A stretch of 64,000 nt of DNA from Parasponia andersonii (GCA_002914805.1 JXTB01000013.1:996352-1060351); one strand, 5' to 3'. Positions 37,380-49,907 are shown, numbered from the stretch's first letter. Program-made: numbers and translations. The notes: a model not told the origin generated them from the sequence alone.

Positions 37380-38300
37380 TGTAAAATAATTGCAAGTGCA
37401 TAATATTGCAATAGAATTATAAATGCACAATATCACAAATAGTAATAAAGTGACAAGTATAAGTATTATTCCCACGAGGACTATGTTTACTAAGTACAAA
37501 AATTAGTCTAATTCTAACTTTATTTGAAGATAATTAAAAAAGAAAATAAAAATCATTGCACAAAAATAAATTAAAGAACTAATTAAAAAGAATGCTAAAC
37601 GAAATAACAAGGACGACAATTAACGAGCTAAAGACCTAAGGATTCCGATTATACCAAGATTAATCAGTTTGGTACTCTAATCTATTCAAGTAATATTTTA
37701 TAATTAATTTTGTCAACGAATTTCTCTAATGTAATAATTAATCTTTTTCAAGTATTAATAATTTAATTTAATAAGTAAGGTCATATATCTTTGTTAAAAT
37801 TCTAACTTATTAAAATGTATTAAGAACTACTAATTCATAAATGTTGCACAAAACTCATAGATATTTCTATTTTATAACAATCTCATAGTAATTTGATTAT
37901 GACAAGTTTATGTTGGTTTTAAAATCGAATTTGTAGTGAAAGATTGACCTTAAAACTAATGATTATATGAGTGTATATAATTAATTCATAAAAAAGAGAA
38001 AATATAACGAAAATAGATCTAATACCTCTTGTATAGCATATCTTTCTAAATCACGTTCTTCCAATCCAAACTTCGAATATAACTAGACGAACGTATGAAT
38101 ATTGCGAACATATTTCTTAATACTCACACTTTGTGGTCTTACAATATTTTCAACACATGATACTGCAAAGTTGGTTTCTATTGAGATTAATGGAGACCCT
38201 TTTTTTTTTTCCTCTATAGTTTATGAATGCATTGTAAAAAATATATGTAGTGCGTCTATTCTTTGCTTGGATTTCTACTTTTTAAATAGGTATTATTAAA
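37380..38300 (-). mobile_element. LTR relic, minus strand, Tat/Athila-like (tentative)
   Basis: Contains ttgcaagtgcata (37391-37403) and attcccacgaggactatg (37467-37484). As I remember, these words mark the 3' end of long Gypsy LTRs when read on the opposite strand. The rest is AT-rich and decayed. No coding region is attached. Confidence 0.35.
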
Positions 38301-40600
38301 CTATTTATTAAAATAATTAATTGATCAAATTAATTAATATATTAAATTAGAAACCTAGCCATACGTGAGTTTGGCATATTATATTGCCATACATAATGTT
38401 TATATATATATGGTATTACACACCACATACTGAGAGATTCCCTAGCTTGTGGCGTATAACACTTCTTCTAGAGGAGTGTTTCAATTTGTTTTTTCAGTTT
38501 CTTAATTAGTATTTATATAATTATCTGATAATTAGATATTTAAAATTCAAAATTTAAACTAATAAATAAATATAAATATAAATTAATTAATAACAATCAT
38601 TAATTACAAATAGAAAAATTATTTATCTGGACAAAGTGTATAGTAATAGAAATATTGTAATATCCAATACAATATTTGTAGGAGGCGAAATTGAGGATCT
38701 ATGGCCTATAATTCAAGCTTTAATAAATTAAGATAATTAATTAAACTCTTTAATTAATTTGTCTAATTTATTAATTCTTGTATTATTCCACTAAAAACTT
38801 GGAAATACACTCTTAAGGTTACATAATTAATTTACTCAGAAAATAACAAGTAGTCCATCGATTTAATTATTATATGTAATTCAATCTTTTGTAGATGATT
38901 CGTAACTGGAGCTAGGTCAATGTTCTGTTACCTCTCCAATTACATCTTTATCTTTGTGTACCGTTGACTCTCAAATGAACAATTAATTTATAAATCTATT
39001 ATAAATTGAGTACTCAAACTATTCAAATCCTCAATTAATATACAACGGAATCATCTTTTTGGCTTCCTACTAGAAAAAACGGATTTCATATCTGTAAATT
39101 ATATTTCCAGCTATTCATCTCATTATACTCCCAATATACAAATCTTTCAATCTGTTTAGAAAGCAAATATTTAACATGTTAAATAACCTAATACTATAAA
39201 CACGAGTTCACAACTATTCAGGATCAAGATTGATCCACATAAGATCATCTAGTGACATTATTTAAACTCTTAACAATTAATAAAATTTATATAAGATTCA
39301 AATTATATCTAGTCCAGTCTTATACAGTCATATTATATGAATACCTCCATTATGATGTCAACATATTAATAGCCTCGATAAGACTATTACATCCTCAATA
39401 TTAATGGGCCGTACTAATAATATTTAATTAAAAATCCTGTATCTTAATTAGTTATTATGGACTATGCTTAGTTTATTATCCATAAATTCAATTCTCATGT
39501 ATACGTCAACTATATACTAATTCATGATCATATAAATATATTAGAAATTTTTTTACATTTAAAGATATATAAATTATGCACAAATTCAAATAAAAAAAAA
39601 TGTCAATTTATTAATTCAACAAATATCCAAAATTACATGCTTTAAGAGCATTAATCCTAACAATTTAATCATAACCTCGCAGTCTCAATTCAAATTTCTA
39701 AATCATGCATAGTTTGGCAGGACATTTACAAACATTAAGCATAACATATATGAATAAACATCAATTGAATTAAAAATTAAGAGAAACTAGACATTGTAAT
39801 CTTTGCTACATCATAGGACTAAAAAAGAAAATTTAGTGCATATCCAAAATAATGGAAAACATAAGTCCAAATATAAAAGAGTAAAAAGAAAGAACAAAAC
39901 TCCGAACAAATTTGAGTTGTACAATGTTCATTTATGGCTTATGCTGTCCTTTCATTTTCTTAAACTTTCTCTATATCTCTCCTGCAATCTAAAGCTCTCA
40001 AAATTTGTCTTTTAACTAAGCCTTAGCAATCCCAATTTATAAAATTCTTCGAGTAGAGGCAAAATTGTAATAAAACTAAGAACAATTAGTCAATTTACCC
40101 CTTGACTTTTGCCATTGTTATGGATTTACTCCCTCCCTCACTTTTGACGTTATATTTATATAATAGCTGAATAGCAAAATTGTTCTTATTTTACCCCTAT
40201 ATGCTAATACCGTTAGAAGTCCATTAATAAGTATGGTCATTTCATCGTTAGAATATTTTGTTTTTGTCTTGTTTTTTTCTCCTCTAATCCCTTGTTTTTC
40301 CTTGAATGGATTATATATGGCAGACGAAGAGTTAGAGATCAATTCTTTAGCGCGACAAAGAAAATAAGCAGCCATAAGGCTCCAAACTCACAGATAAGAA
40401 GCGTTTGTTATTGTTCTGTATGTTAATAAATAACGTGTTTAGGAATATATTACACACTGATTGAAAGTGAAAATAGGGTATCAGAGGACTGTTATTATTT
40501 GCGATTAAGGTGAATTACTGATGGTCATTAGTAGGTATTTTGGGGTATTTGGTGCAACTTCGATGGATGTCAATATGGAGATCGACAAAAAGGGAATCTG
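38301..40600. other. Long AT-rich stretch, possibly LTR-derived
   Basis: No convincing gene. Between about 38880 and 39060, gtaactggagctaggtcaatgttc and cgttgactctc-like words recall retroelement LTRs read from the other strand, but no edges or partner were seen. Small frames at 39803 and 40118 have no features. Confidence 0.3.
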
Positions 40601-40667
40601 CTCAGGAATTCTTTTTCTCTTTCTTGCGTTGGATTTCTCACTTAATATAGTGTATGGTCAAAACTGA

Positions 40668-41323
40668 GTGTTTGCGTTGGCTAGGGCACCTCCCATTTCT
40701 GCAATACTGGAGAGAATTCGGTTGAAGCTTACAAGGAGATGGGGTAATAGAAGAAGGTATGTGGACAAATGGTTTGGAGATATTGGCCCTTGGGTCAATT
40801 TGTTGCTCGAGGAAGCTACGGAAAAGAGTGGTAACTATCAAAATCTCAATGGTGTGGCGAAAGTGAATACCAGATTTTAGTGAATAACATATATGTTGCG
40901 GTTGTTAACTTGATTGATAGAAGTTGTAGCTGTAGAAGATGGGATTTGACAGGGATACCATGTAAGCATGTTGTAGCTACTATTTATTATGAAGGCAAGC
41001 AGCCTGAAGACTACGTTGACAGTTATTACTTGAAGTCAACATATATAAAAACCTACGAACATGTTTTATATAGGATTAGGAAGGAAAAATATTGGTATAA
41101 AACTGGATTGGCCCCTTTAAAGCCTCCATCAGAGCTCAAACAACCTGGCAGGCCCAAAAAGTTAAGAACAAAGTCTGTTGATGAGATTCAGCCCACTGCT
41201 ACCAAGCTTCCAAGAGGACACCGTGGGAAAATCACTTGTTCTCAGTGTTGGGAAGTAGGCCATAATGCAAGGACGTGTAATAGAAGAAAAGAACTAAAGA
41301 TTAATTTGGAAAAACATGTATAA
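40668..41323 (+). pseudogene. C-terminal fragment of a MULE (MuDR-type) transposase
   Basis: Two overlapping frames carry the end of a Mutator-like transposase, split by a frameshift at about 40880. The first (40668-40880) has the conserved RIRLKLTRRWGNRR stretch. The second (40880-41323) has a SWIM zinc finger (CSCRRWDLTGIPCKH, about 40928-40972), the linker with EDYVDSYYLK and GRPKKLR, and a CCHC knuckle (CSQCWEVGHNARTC, about 41239-41280), before a stop at 41323. The catalytic DDE core is missing upstream. The parent protein bound element ends in the nucleus; this fragment can no longer transpose. A domesticated MULE gene cannot be excluded, but the frameshift argues against it. Confidence 0.8.
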
Positions 41324-41770
41324 TTATGAGTGAGCGCTGCTTTCATCTTTTTTTTTTTTTTTTCCTGCTCAGTTAAACTAAGTATGCGCTTAATTCTTCA
41401 TTGACCATATCGTTCAATTGTCTTTGCAGGTGAAGCCCAACAATAGCATAATGTTGCTACTCCATCTAAACGACCCAAGCCCCATATAGGCCATGACATA
41501 CCTCAACATACTAGTGATTTTGATGGACAACTGGTAGCCAAATTCCAGTCCCATGTGCAGCCAACATGGATCCTATCTACAATGAGCGAAGGTCTGGCCA
41601 ATATGGGGGAAGACTTTCTGGTTTCCCAAATTATTAATCCTACCCCAACTAAGCCAACAAAAGATAAGCCTCAGATTGAAAAAACACTTGGCTTGAAGAC
41701 AAAAACAACCCTTAAGTCTATCAATTGGAAGAAAATTATGTTTAATATATCTCTAAAATTTATATAGATT
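41324..41770 (+). pseudogene. Possible downstream exon of the MULE gene
   Basis: After a T-rich stretch (41347-41363) and a good acceptor (ttgtctttgcag, 41418-41429), a frame of about 110 codons runs with one stop near its start to 41767. It lacks a recognisable domain but has coding-like composition (proline, lysine, threonine). It may be the last exon of the transposase gene. Confidence 0.35.
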
Positions 41771-43734
41771 ATTCTTATAGTTATATGAACTAGTTGCACT
41801 TTTCTTGGTGTTAGCTTGCTTTGATAGAAAATTTCGAATTAATAAAAGTAGTTTATTGCCTGAGTGTATCTCTTGATATATGCAATATATAATGGCACTA
41901 TAAAATTTTAGATATTGTTTGTTTTGAACATGTGCAGGCCAATCATGCAAGCACATCATCAACATTAAAACATTCTATTTCGTATAGACCACCTAGAGCT
42001 CCTTTTCGAGATGATTGGAAAGCTTAAGTAGCTTTTTTTCTTTTTCAATTTTTTTTGACAGAACTTTGTATATGTTGCACTAAATATAATCTTTTGTTGC
42101 AGCTTTATCGTAGACATGGCGCTTATTTTAGGTATGAAATTATGTACATTTTGGAAGATGGCTTCCAAACATATTTTATGATACTAATGACTAAATTCAA
42201 AAATTGCTATATTATGGCTCATTTTGTTTTTTTTTTTTTTTTTATTTACATATGTAACCATGTAAAACATGCTATTTTAACTCTTTTTCATTATTTAATC
42301 ATTAAAAAAATTAGCTATTTGGAATCCTCCAATAAGAAAAAATAACTCAATGCATTTATTTGACTTTTTAAAAGTGAGAGACAATTTTACTCTCACCGAT
42401 TAACAGTGTTCTAACGGTGTTAGTATATATAACAATTTTGACATCTAGCTAGTATTTTAAATACAGAATAAAAAATAAAGAGATAAATTTATACCAATGA
42501 CAAAAATAAAGCTAAAACGATTAATTGTTCTAAAATTAAAATTTGGAACCTCCAATATAGCACTGGGGCACTCACATGCCATTATCTGATAAGATTCCCT
42601 TTTTTTTCTCTCTGCTTTTTCTTTTTTTCGGAATAGTCCCATGCGGACAAAACTATATAAATTCGGTAGGCATATCTGAATTGATTGGCTAAATGAAAAG
42701 ATGACTTAATGAGGCTGATGTGTCGAGCTATAGATTGTGAAAAAATCCGGGTGTACTGGTACACGACCTCATGCGATCAAACACACTGGGAAAGGAGTTC
42801 CTGCCATACTGACTTGTGGGCCCCAACTAATCTGGAGCGAAGTCGACGCGCACATGTGATGGGATATTAGGATGATCCAATGATTTTCATAGCGCCTAGT
42901 AAATCCTTCCCCATCCACGTGTTTGTATTCCTCTTCTCCGATTTTCTTTTAAATAAAATAAAACCAAATCAAATTAAAATTAAACACAATTGGACTAAAA
43001 TCTAAACTAAAAATTTTCGAAGACACGTAATTTTAAGTGAAAGAGGATAATTAACACCATTTTTTCCACGGAATTATCAATCTTCATTTGGATAAGAGAT
43101 TTGTATATTTAAATATAATAAATATATTTAAAATAATTTGTATTTAAATTTTGAGACATTTTTTTAGTAGATTCTATATTGAAAATTGAACTTCGATTAA
43201 TTTCTATAAATTTACAGAAATCTAGACTAATTGGCATAATGAATATCACAAATTTCGATGCCTTTTTCGATAAAGTGTATTTTTATATTAAAATATAAAA
43301 AATTATAATATAGTGATCAAAATAGTATCGAATTGTATCAAATTATTATTGAAAGAGCATCGATATTCATTGTATTAGAATCAAAATTTTCGATGCCATT
43401 TGATGGCATTTTGATAACCATTGATTAATTTTCTAGAGACCATTATCAAAGATTGTCTATTCAATTTCATCGAAAATACAATGAATGATCATCAAATGAA
43501 TGTTAAAATTAATCGAAAGTTTACATGTTCATTGAGAAAAATTGTCGAATTTTTCGGATTTTTGCAAAAAATAATCTAAATTTAGTTTTTAACTATAAAT
43601 TATCTCAAAACTCAAATACAAACTGTTTTAAATTATATTCATGATATTTAAACATAAAATTTCTGATAAATCAGAGAGAGAGAGAGTTGAGATCACAATA
43701 AAGGTGCTGCTGGATATACGACCTTTTGACTCTA
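41771..43734. other. Intergenic, no gene seen
   Basis: AT-rich with poly-T runs at 42226-42243. A GC-rich block at about 42745-42930 (ggtgtactggtacacgacc, cgaagtcgacgcgcacatg) stands out but could not be assigned. Confidence 0.3.
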
Positions 43735-43757
43735 TATTATATATATATATATATATA
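43734..43757. repeat. TA microsatellite left of the second MITE copy
   Basis: TA-rich run directly before the element at 43758. The matching right-hand run is at 43999-44016. Confidence 0.85.
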
Positions 43758-43998
43758 GGTTGCCAATCTAATAGGTATTTTTTTTTTTTACCTATGGGTA
43801 AGTATTTTTTTTTAGCCATTGGATCACCATTTACTGGTGATCCAATGACTATAATGAAGCGCATGAAAAGACGTGCATCATTAATATTCTTTCTCTCTCT
43901 TACTTTTTACAATAAAAAAATGTGTATGCTAAATTTTCATTGGCCAAATTGATATATATGCATAGGTGAAAAACAAAATATCTACTGGATTAGTACCC
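43758..43998. mobile_element. Micron-like MITE, copy 2, inside a TA tract
   Basis: A 241-bp copy of the element at 7378-7619 in the same orientation, with the ends ggttgccaatctaatagg and ctactggattagtaccc. It has TA microsatellite sequence on both sides. A near-central hairpin with 12-bp arms (attggatcacca at 43818-43829, tggtgatccaat at 43835-43846) is perfect here and partly decayed in copy 1. Non-coding. Confidence 0.82.
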
Positions 43999-44016
43999 AT
44001 ATATATATATATATTA

Positions 44017-44459
44017 TGAGTGAACATTACTGGGGGCTTATGATTTAATTTCTTAAGCATTAACTTCTATTTCAATTTCCACAAAAAAATATATATTTTA
44101 ATTACCAAAGAGGGTAAAAAAAAAAGAAAAAGTTACCGACATTTAAAGTATGTGATTGTAATTTACGACATAAATCTTTCTTTTCATATTAACCTTTTCC
44201 TTAATTTTAAATTATATACGAGAGAGAGAAAAATATATTTTATAACTATAATATATTTTATAGTTTTTTTCTAAGTGGAATTATATATTTTATAGTTATA
44301 ATACTATTATAATTAAGAAAAGTAAATTAGAATATTCTTTAAAAGCAGAAGTTGATAATACATTTTATATTTTACATCATTTTGACTTTTTTTTGTTTAA
44401 GAATTAACATCGTATGCCTATGAGCCTTGTAGTCTCTGTTTTAGTTTTTTGAAAAATTA
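44017..44459. other. Intergenic, no gene seen
   Basis: AT-rich; nothing recognised. Confidence 0.3.
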
Positions 44460-44900
44460 AAACTATCGGGCCAGCCCATCTTATTCTGCGGGCTGCAGGC
44501 CAGTTAGTCTAGCCCACAAATAAGGTGACCCGAGTGACAAATTGGGTTGCCCTTTTCATTAGGGGGTTGGCCTGGTCTGATCTACAAGAATGATGAGTTG
44601 GGCCAGGACGACCTATGGCCTGGGCCTGCTTAGAGTTGTATATGTACGGAGAGGTGTAAAATAGGCTGAGTCGGCCTGCTTAGAGTTGTATATATACAGA
44701 GAGGTGTAAAATAGGCTGAGTCGGCCGACCTAACCCATATTTGTTAAGTCCACGTGGATTTTGTACCAAAATTATGTTCGACCTATTTAAAATGTGGACT
44801 AGATTAAGGGAATTAGCACGATTCATAGGTCCAACTCATATTTTATACGAGTGGAATGTGTCTAAGTGAATTGTGGTTATATGGACTGAATATAAGCCAA
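44460..44900. repeat. GC-rich repeat with GGCC-type words and a 50-bp tandem duplication
   Basis: The words gggccagccc, gcgggctgcaggccag and ggccgacctaaccc recur, as in dispersed GC-rich plant repeats. A 50-bp unit is duplicated at 44623-44672 and 44673-44722 (starting ggcctgcttagagttgtata) with two visible differences. No coding content. Confidence 0.55.
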
Positions 44901-45902
44901 AATATATGCATAATTTTATTATTATTCTATGCTTTAAAATATCAAATATGGGGTTAAAATCTATTCATATTTTTTAAAAATTTGAATAAATTGAAAATAA
45001 ACAAAAAACAAAATAAATAACGTTAAAAGTATATAAATAAAAATATTAAATTAAAAAATATATTTAAAGTTATATATACAAAGTCTTCCGGCTAAAGTAC
45101 TGAGTAGAGCAGATAAGTAAAATTGAGTACACTTTGGAAACTATTTAATAAAATTTCTCAAACAATTGTCACAAGTGTGTGAATGGTGGTTTGTATTGAG
45201 TCACTAATGTGTAAATGGGGGTTTGTACGGTTTTCCTGGGTTTCAAAAAAGTGGGGGACATTCCTTATAAGGAAGGCCTATAACTTTGACTAAACTCCTA
45301 GCTAGGACAATGCTTTGGGAACATATGCTGCAGAAATTCAAAGCTAATATCGAACTATATTTCTCTGTTTGTTTTTCTCCTTTTGTACATATCTGCATCA
45401 AGAATATGTGATAGGGGAAATAAAAGAAAACAAAACGAGTTGAGATGATAGGAGTTATCGGTGATGTAACATTCTAAGATAGTTGATAAATGCATGGTAG
45501 TGTTTTCTGTAAAAAAAAAAAAGCACACATTTTCATGTGTTATATCGAAATACCAGTTTCTAGGTTAAGTGGCCAAAAACTAATTTTTCGGATACATAAA
45601 TTAAAGTTAACAGCAATTTTGTGTGTTTTTGTTAACTACTATTTTTAATCGCTAAACTTCTGGTCTAATAATTAGTTTCGTTTAAAAGTAGTACTGGTCT
45701 AATTATTCCCTAATTTCATTATGTCACATGCATATATAATCTGTGGTTGATACGTACAGGCCCATAATTTAATGCTCTATTAAGAAGAAAAATAAATAAA
45801 AAACCAGTTCCATTTAGCAACCATTTTTCTTTTTCTAATTTTTGTGCAGCAAAAAAGAACTTACATACTTTTTTCTTCTCAAAACAAATTAAACAATTAT
45901 GT
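44901..45902. other. Intergenic, no gene seen
   Basis: AT-rich; no supported feature. Confidence 0.3.
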
Positions 45903-46016
45903 TTTTCAGTTCCACCCTCTCAATTACGAAGACCTCCAGATTTTCAGTTCCACCCTCTCAATTACGAAGACCTCGAGATTTTCAGTTCCACCCTCTCAAT
46001 TACGAAGACCTCCAGA
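45903..46016 (+). repeat. 38-bp tandem repeat, three copies
   Basis: Units start at 45903, 45941 and 45979, each beginning ttttcagttccaccctctca. One substitution (ctcgag for ctccag) marks the second copy. The unit length is not a multiple of three, so an open frame across it changes its reading in each unit. Confidence 0.92.
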
Positions 46017-46303
46017 CAGTGACAGTTAACAAAGTACAAAAATAAATAAATACCTTTTATTTATGTTTGTTACAAGTTGCTATTCCTATATGGCTATACC
46101 CTGTATATGTATAACACACGCACTAGAATACTGTTACACAGTTAGATTAATCTACTTCCTAACTACGTTCATAATATTCAATTGAAGTGCCAGTTCTCAT
46201 GGTACGGGTAACAATAATAGGTGGCTTACCTAATCTAATATAGTAGATTAAAAGGATCCAAGAATGTTTTTTGTGGCTACAATATCCAAAATAGATAGCT
46301 ATG

Positions 46304-46357
<54 letters not shown>

Positions 46358-46679
46358 GATATGGGGCATCATTCAACGCCTACCTACATCCATGTGGCAC
46401 TCGAGAAATAGTAAAATTAGATTAATCTAGTTGGCTGCCCCAAAATCGGCGAATGTGCAACTTTTATTATTCTATATATGGAAATTCCCATTAAACGTGC
46501 AAGTCCGTGCCTTCATAATGAGGGTATCCTCCGGTGTCTCGAAAATCGAAGCCTTAGACCTGCAGTGTTTCGGCTACAGAAACATTGTAGCTAAGGGTGT
46601 CAACGAGGAGAAATTTTATTATGTATGTCCAATAATATACCAAATTTGACATATGTGGTCAACTTAGCGAAATCTGCAA
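46017..46679. other. Intergenic, with a TA microsatellite
   Basis: TA run at 46307-46354. The 72-codon frame at 46431-46649 has no recognisable domain. Confidence 0.4.
46307..46354. repeat. TA microsatellite (about 24 units)
   Basis: A pure TA run. No Micron-like element borders it. Confidence 0.95.
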
Positions 46680-48250
46680 TAGATATTATATCACGGCTCA
46701 AACCCCGGAATGAGGGCAATGATACTTCTACAAGTAGAAATTTAATAATTGTTGCAGAAAAATTTATAAATTTTCAATTTTTAATAAAAACGACATTTTG
46801 AGAAAAAAATTCATAAATTAATCTAAATTATAAATTTCAATTGATGTATAATCATTATAACATATAAATTGATAATATTATTCATAAAATATTTTCAGGC
46901 ATTCATCGTCGTTCTCACAATTTAATCATAATAATTATACAATCTGAATCCATAATAAGAGTTATGAAGTATTTCTACAAATTAAAATAAGAGTCTTTCA
47001 AATAGTTACTAATTACTAAAATTGATAATAAGTTTTCTGCAACTCACTTTGCCTCATAAATTACCCAAATTACATTGGATAATACTCTAGAGGAAAGAGA
47101 GAGGGGAGGGGGGTTAGCTAACACCTAGTAGATAATCGATTATAGATTTTCATTTTATATGAAATACTTATTTTTAAAGTCTTGTATGCTAGCAGTTCAA
47201 CAAAAAATTTCAAAAAGCTTTACAAAGAAAATTTTCAACACGTTGTATACCAGACCAATTTAAATTTTTTTTTTTCCAACTACTTGTATGTTCCAACCAT
47301 ATCATACACATATATATCAATCATCACATGATATGATCTGAAGGTCTCCCAAAAGAGAAATTTGTGCCCAAGATATAATAAGTCTGAAGGTCTCCCAAAA
47401 GAGAAATTTGTGCCCAAGATATAATAAGTCTGTACGTCCTACCATTGTGTATCAATTAATGTAATATGAAATGCAGATACATAAAATGGATATGTACAAT
47501 CATCATTCAGTTCATAAAATCAACCATGTAGTAATTTCTAAAAACTTCGACATTATAAAAGTTGTTTTTCTCAAGATCTAAAAATCAAGTTCCTGTAGAA
47601 AATTTTAGAAAAATAATATATATAATATACTAACCAGTATGACGTGTCTCTCATGCAATTCAATATCAATCATATGATCAAAAATAATTTATAGACATAA
47701 TTTTGCAATCCAATCCATAAATTCCATATTTGATCAAATAACTGGATTTGTAACAAAAACTAATATAAAGTCAAGTAATCGAATCTCTACCTCTATTGAA
47801 TAACAATGAGTTGTTACCAAGATTAGTGGTAACTGCCATAGGTCATTTGGAATTCCAAATGAAAAACTATAATTAAAAATCACTTGTTTTGAGAAAGTCA
47901 CTTTTCTAACATAGTCTCAATAGGAAAAACATATGCCACCATTGTGTTCCTAGTATCCAAAAATAGCTAAGTTAGATATATAATTCGATAATTTTGGGTC
48001 CAAGCTGAAACCCAACCCTTAGCATACAAATTGAGATGAAATCCCGAGCCTTGTATCTCCAAATTCATGTTACTTTGAAACATATTAATACTAAATATCA
48101 AAAGTCATTTTTCTACCTCACTATACCCAAATTTGTAGTTGAAACTTCATCTTGAGGCCCCAAGCCATAAACGGGCCTTAATTCTGAAAGTTATAAACAC
48201 ATAACTTGTCCAAAAGTATTTGCAAAATAAGAGCTTTTTTGCTCATTTAC
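46680..48250 (-). mobile_element. Minus-strand LTR relic of the Gypsy family
   Basis: The segment 47955-47985 (aaatagctaagttagatata) matches the Gypsy LTR near 59962-59981 (aaatagctaggttagatata), followed in both by aatt and then by a decayed homologous block. The pieces lie in the same orientation as that LTR. It contains the 46-bp duplication at 47338. Very decayed; edges are estimated. Confidence 0.45.
47338..47429 (+). repeat. 46-bp perfect tandem duplication
   Basis: Units start at 47338 and 47384, both beginning ctgaaggtctcccaaaagag. The copies look identical, so the duplication is recent or an assembly effect. Confidence 0.92.
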
Positions 48251-48257
48251 AAAAATA

Positions 48258-48500
48258 TTAACTTCACAGAAGATTTATATCGACAATAAGTCAGCAATAG
48301 TTTTGGCTAAAAATCCAATCTTTTATGACCGAAGCAAGCATATCGATACTCTCTATCATTACATAAGAGAATGTGTTGCAAACAAAGAAGTACAATTGGA
48401 GTATATGAGATCACATGATCAGATTGCTAATATTTTCACCAAACCACTCAAGTTTGAAGACTTCACAAGATTAAGAAATTTACTTGGTATTATAAAATAA
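48258..48500 (+). pseudogene. Ty1/Copia RNase H tail
   Basis: An open stretch encodes the last third of a Copia RNase H: IYIDNKSAI, then SKHIDTLYHYIRE, then HDQIANIFTKPL, ending at a stop (48498-48500). This domain removes the RNA strand during reverse transcription. The N-terminal part is missing: the similarity starts suddenly near 48258, after unrelated LTR-relic sequence. The following polypurine tract and LTR show that this is a true 3' end of an element. Confidence 0.88.
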
Positions 48501-48511
48501 GTTTAAGGGGG

Positions 48512-48974
48512 TGTTGAAAATAAACTTGTTTAAGCCTATAAGAAGTATTTTAAGCCCATCAACATGAGGCATAATAAGTTGGAGTTAGCTCAAGTGCAAA
48601 GCTCATAAAAGAAAAAAGCCTAAGTCCAAATTAAAGAAGCCTTCCACCTAGAATCTTCTAGTGTTAGCTAGATATTAGCTTGTTACATGTGAATTATTTG
48701 ATTACGTAGATTATTATTAGAAGTGTATAGAAGAAAATATGAGTGGCTTAAGGATTTTTGTAATTATTTATTTGTGTGGTTCTCATTATTTCTCAAGTAG
48801 TATAAATACCCCTCCCCATTTGAGTTCTAAGCATCAAGTAAGAAGCAAAGGAAGAGAAGAGAGAAAGAAGCATAACTTCTCGTAAGTGAGTGAGTGAGCT
48901 TGAAGAGTAAAGTTGAAAATTTTCTCTTGTAAAAGTATTTGAGTGAATAATAAAATTTGTTTTACTTTCCAACA
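48512..48974 (+). mobile_element. 3' LTR of a Ty1/Copia element (463 bp)
   Basis: Preceded by a polypurine tract (gtttaaggggg, 48501-48511). Starts TGTTGAAAAT and ends TTTCCAACA, so it has TG...CA ends. It carries a TATA box (TATAAATA, 48801-48808) and polyadenylation-like aataaaattt (48947-48956). No primer-binding site follows at 48975, so it is a 3' rather than a 5' LTR. Confidence 0.85.
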
Positions 48975-49639
48975 TTAATTAGTTGGCAAGGCTACTAAGG
49001 GGTATACTAGTATTTTTTTTTATCAAATTTATATCAGTTTGCTAATTCAACACGATATGTATTGTCTACTTATGATAACGTTTATTTCCAATTTTTCTTT
49101 TATTATTGGTTACAACTTGCAAGAAGGATATATCAAATTTTTAAAAATTCTTAGGGACCAGGTGGATGAATAAAAATTACTTGGGAAAAAAACTTTCAAA
49201 AACAATCGAAAGTAAACAAAACAAGAAAAACATTATAAAATGACTTTGTAGTTCTACTTTTTTATTTTGATGAAACCCCGAGTGTTTTAAGAAATATGGG
49301 AAAACTCCCTTGAATGTGATATTTTATTGTAAAAATTTTGTAATTTAACTGTTTTTTGAATTTGACCTTTTCATGTAAACTGAATTTAGAAAATTAATAA
49401 AAACTGAAAAAATTATTTGGATGATAGATTTAGGTTTATATTATATATAGTTTTGGTTTATATTATATATATATTTTTTTACTTTTTGTTTGGATACATA
49501 GCTAGTTATTTGGAAACTATTTTATCACTTTCAAGTCACTTGGTAAATCAAAGTATGTTTTGCCGCAAAAATCAGCCCAATCGGAGTCCGAACGACTCTG
49601 AACGAGTTGTTGAAAGTTTGCTGTCATAATTGAGTCAAC
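48975..49639. other. Intergenic between two Copia fragments
   Basis: AT-rich; no LTR edges or genes recognised. The 5' LTR expected for the element starting at 49908 was not found here. Confidence 0.35.
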
Positions 49640-49815
49640 TCACCGAGTTAAGCCGATTCAGAGCCATTTGACCAAGCCGTCATAGCCATTGACTGAGCCA
49701 TTAGAGCCGTTGAACAAGCCATCAGAGCCATTGGATCGCACCGTTGACTACGCCGTCGGAGCTGTTGACCGATGTTGACCGTTGACCGAGTGTTGACTTT
49801 GGCCGTTGACTTTGA
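49640..49815 (+). repeat. About 21-22-bp minisatellite (gagccattgac units) in the Copia leader
   Basis: Variants of cagagccattgaccaagccg recur at about 49658-49740. The array then grades into gttgaccgatgttgaccgttg repeats up to 49815. It is much richer in GC than its flanks and lies shortly upstream of the Copia gag start at 49908. Confidence 0.7.
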
Positions 49816-49907
49816 CCAGTTGATATACAAGTCAATCTTAAGTTTTTTTGACGTTCCAGATCAATCTGTGTAGTTGAAATTTCCAAAAGTTTACTCTATT
49901 AAGAGTT

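Noticed and set aside
46431-46649. 72-codon frame, plus strand
   Set aside because: No similarity recognised and no gene context; left as intergenic.
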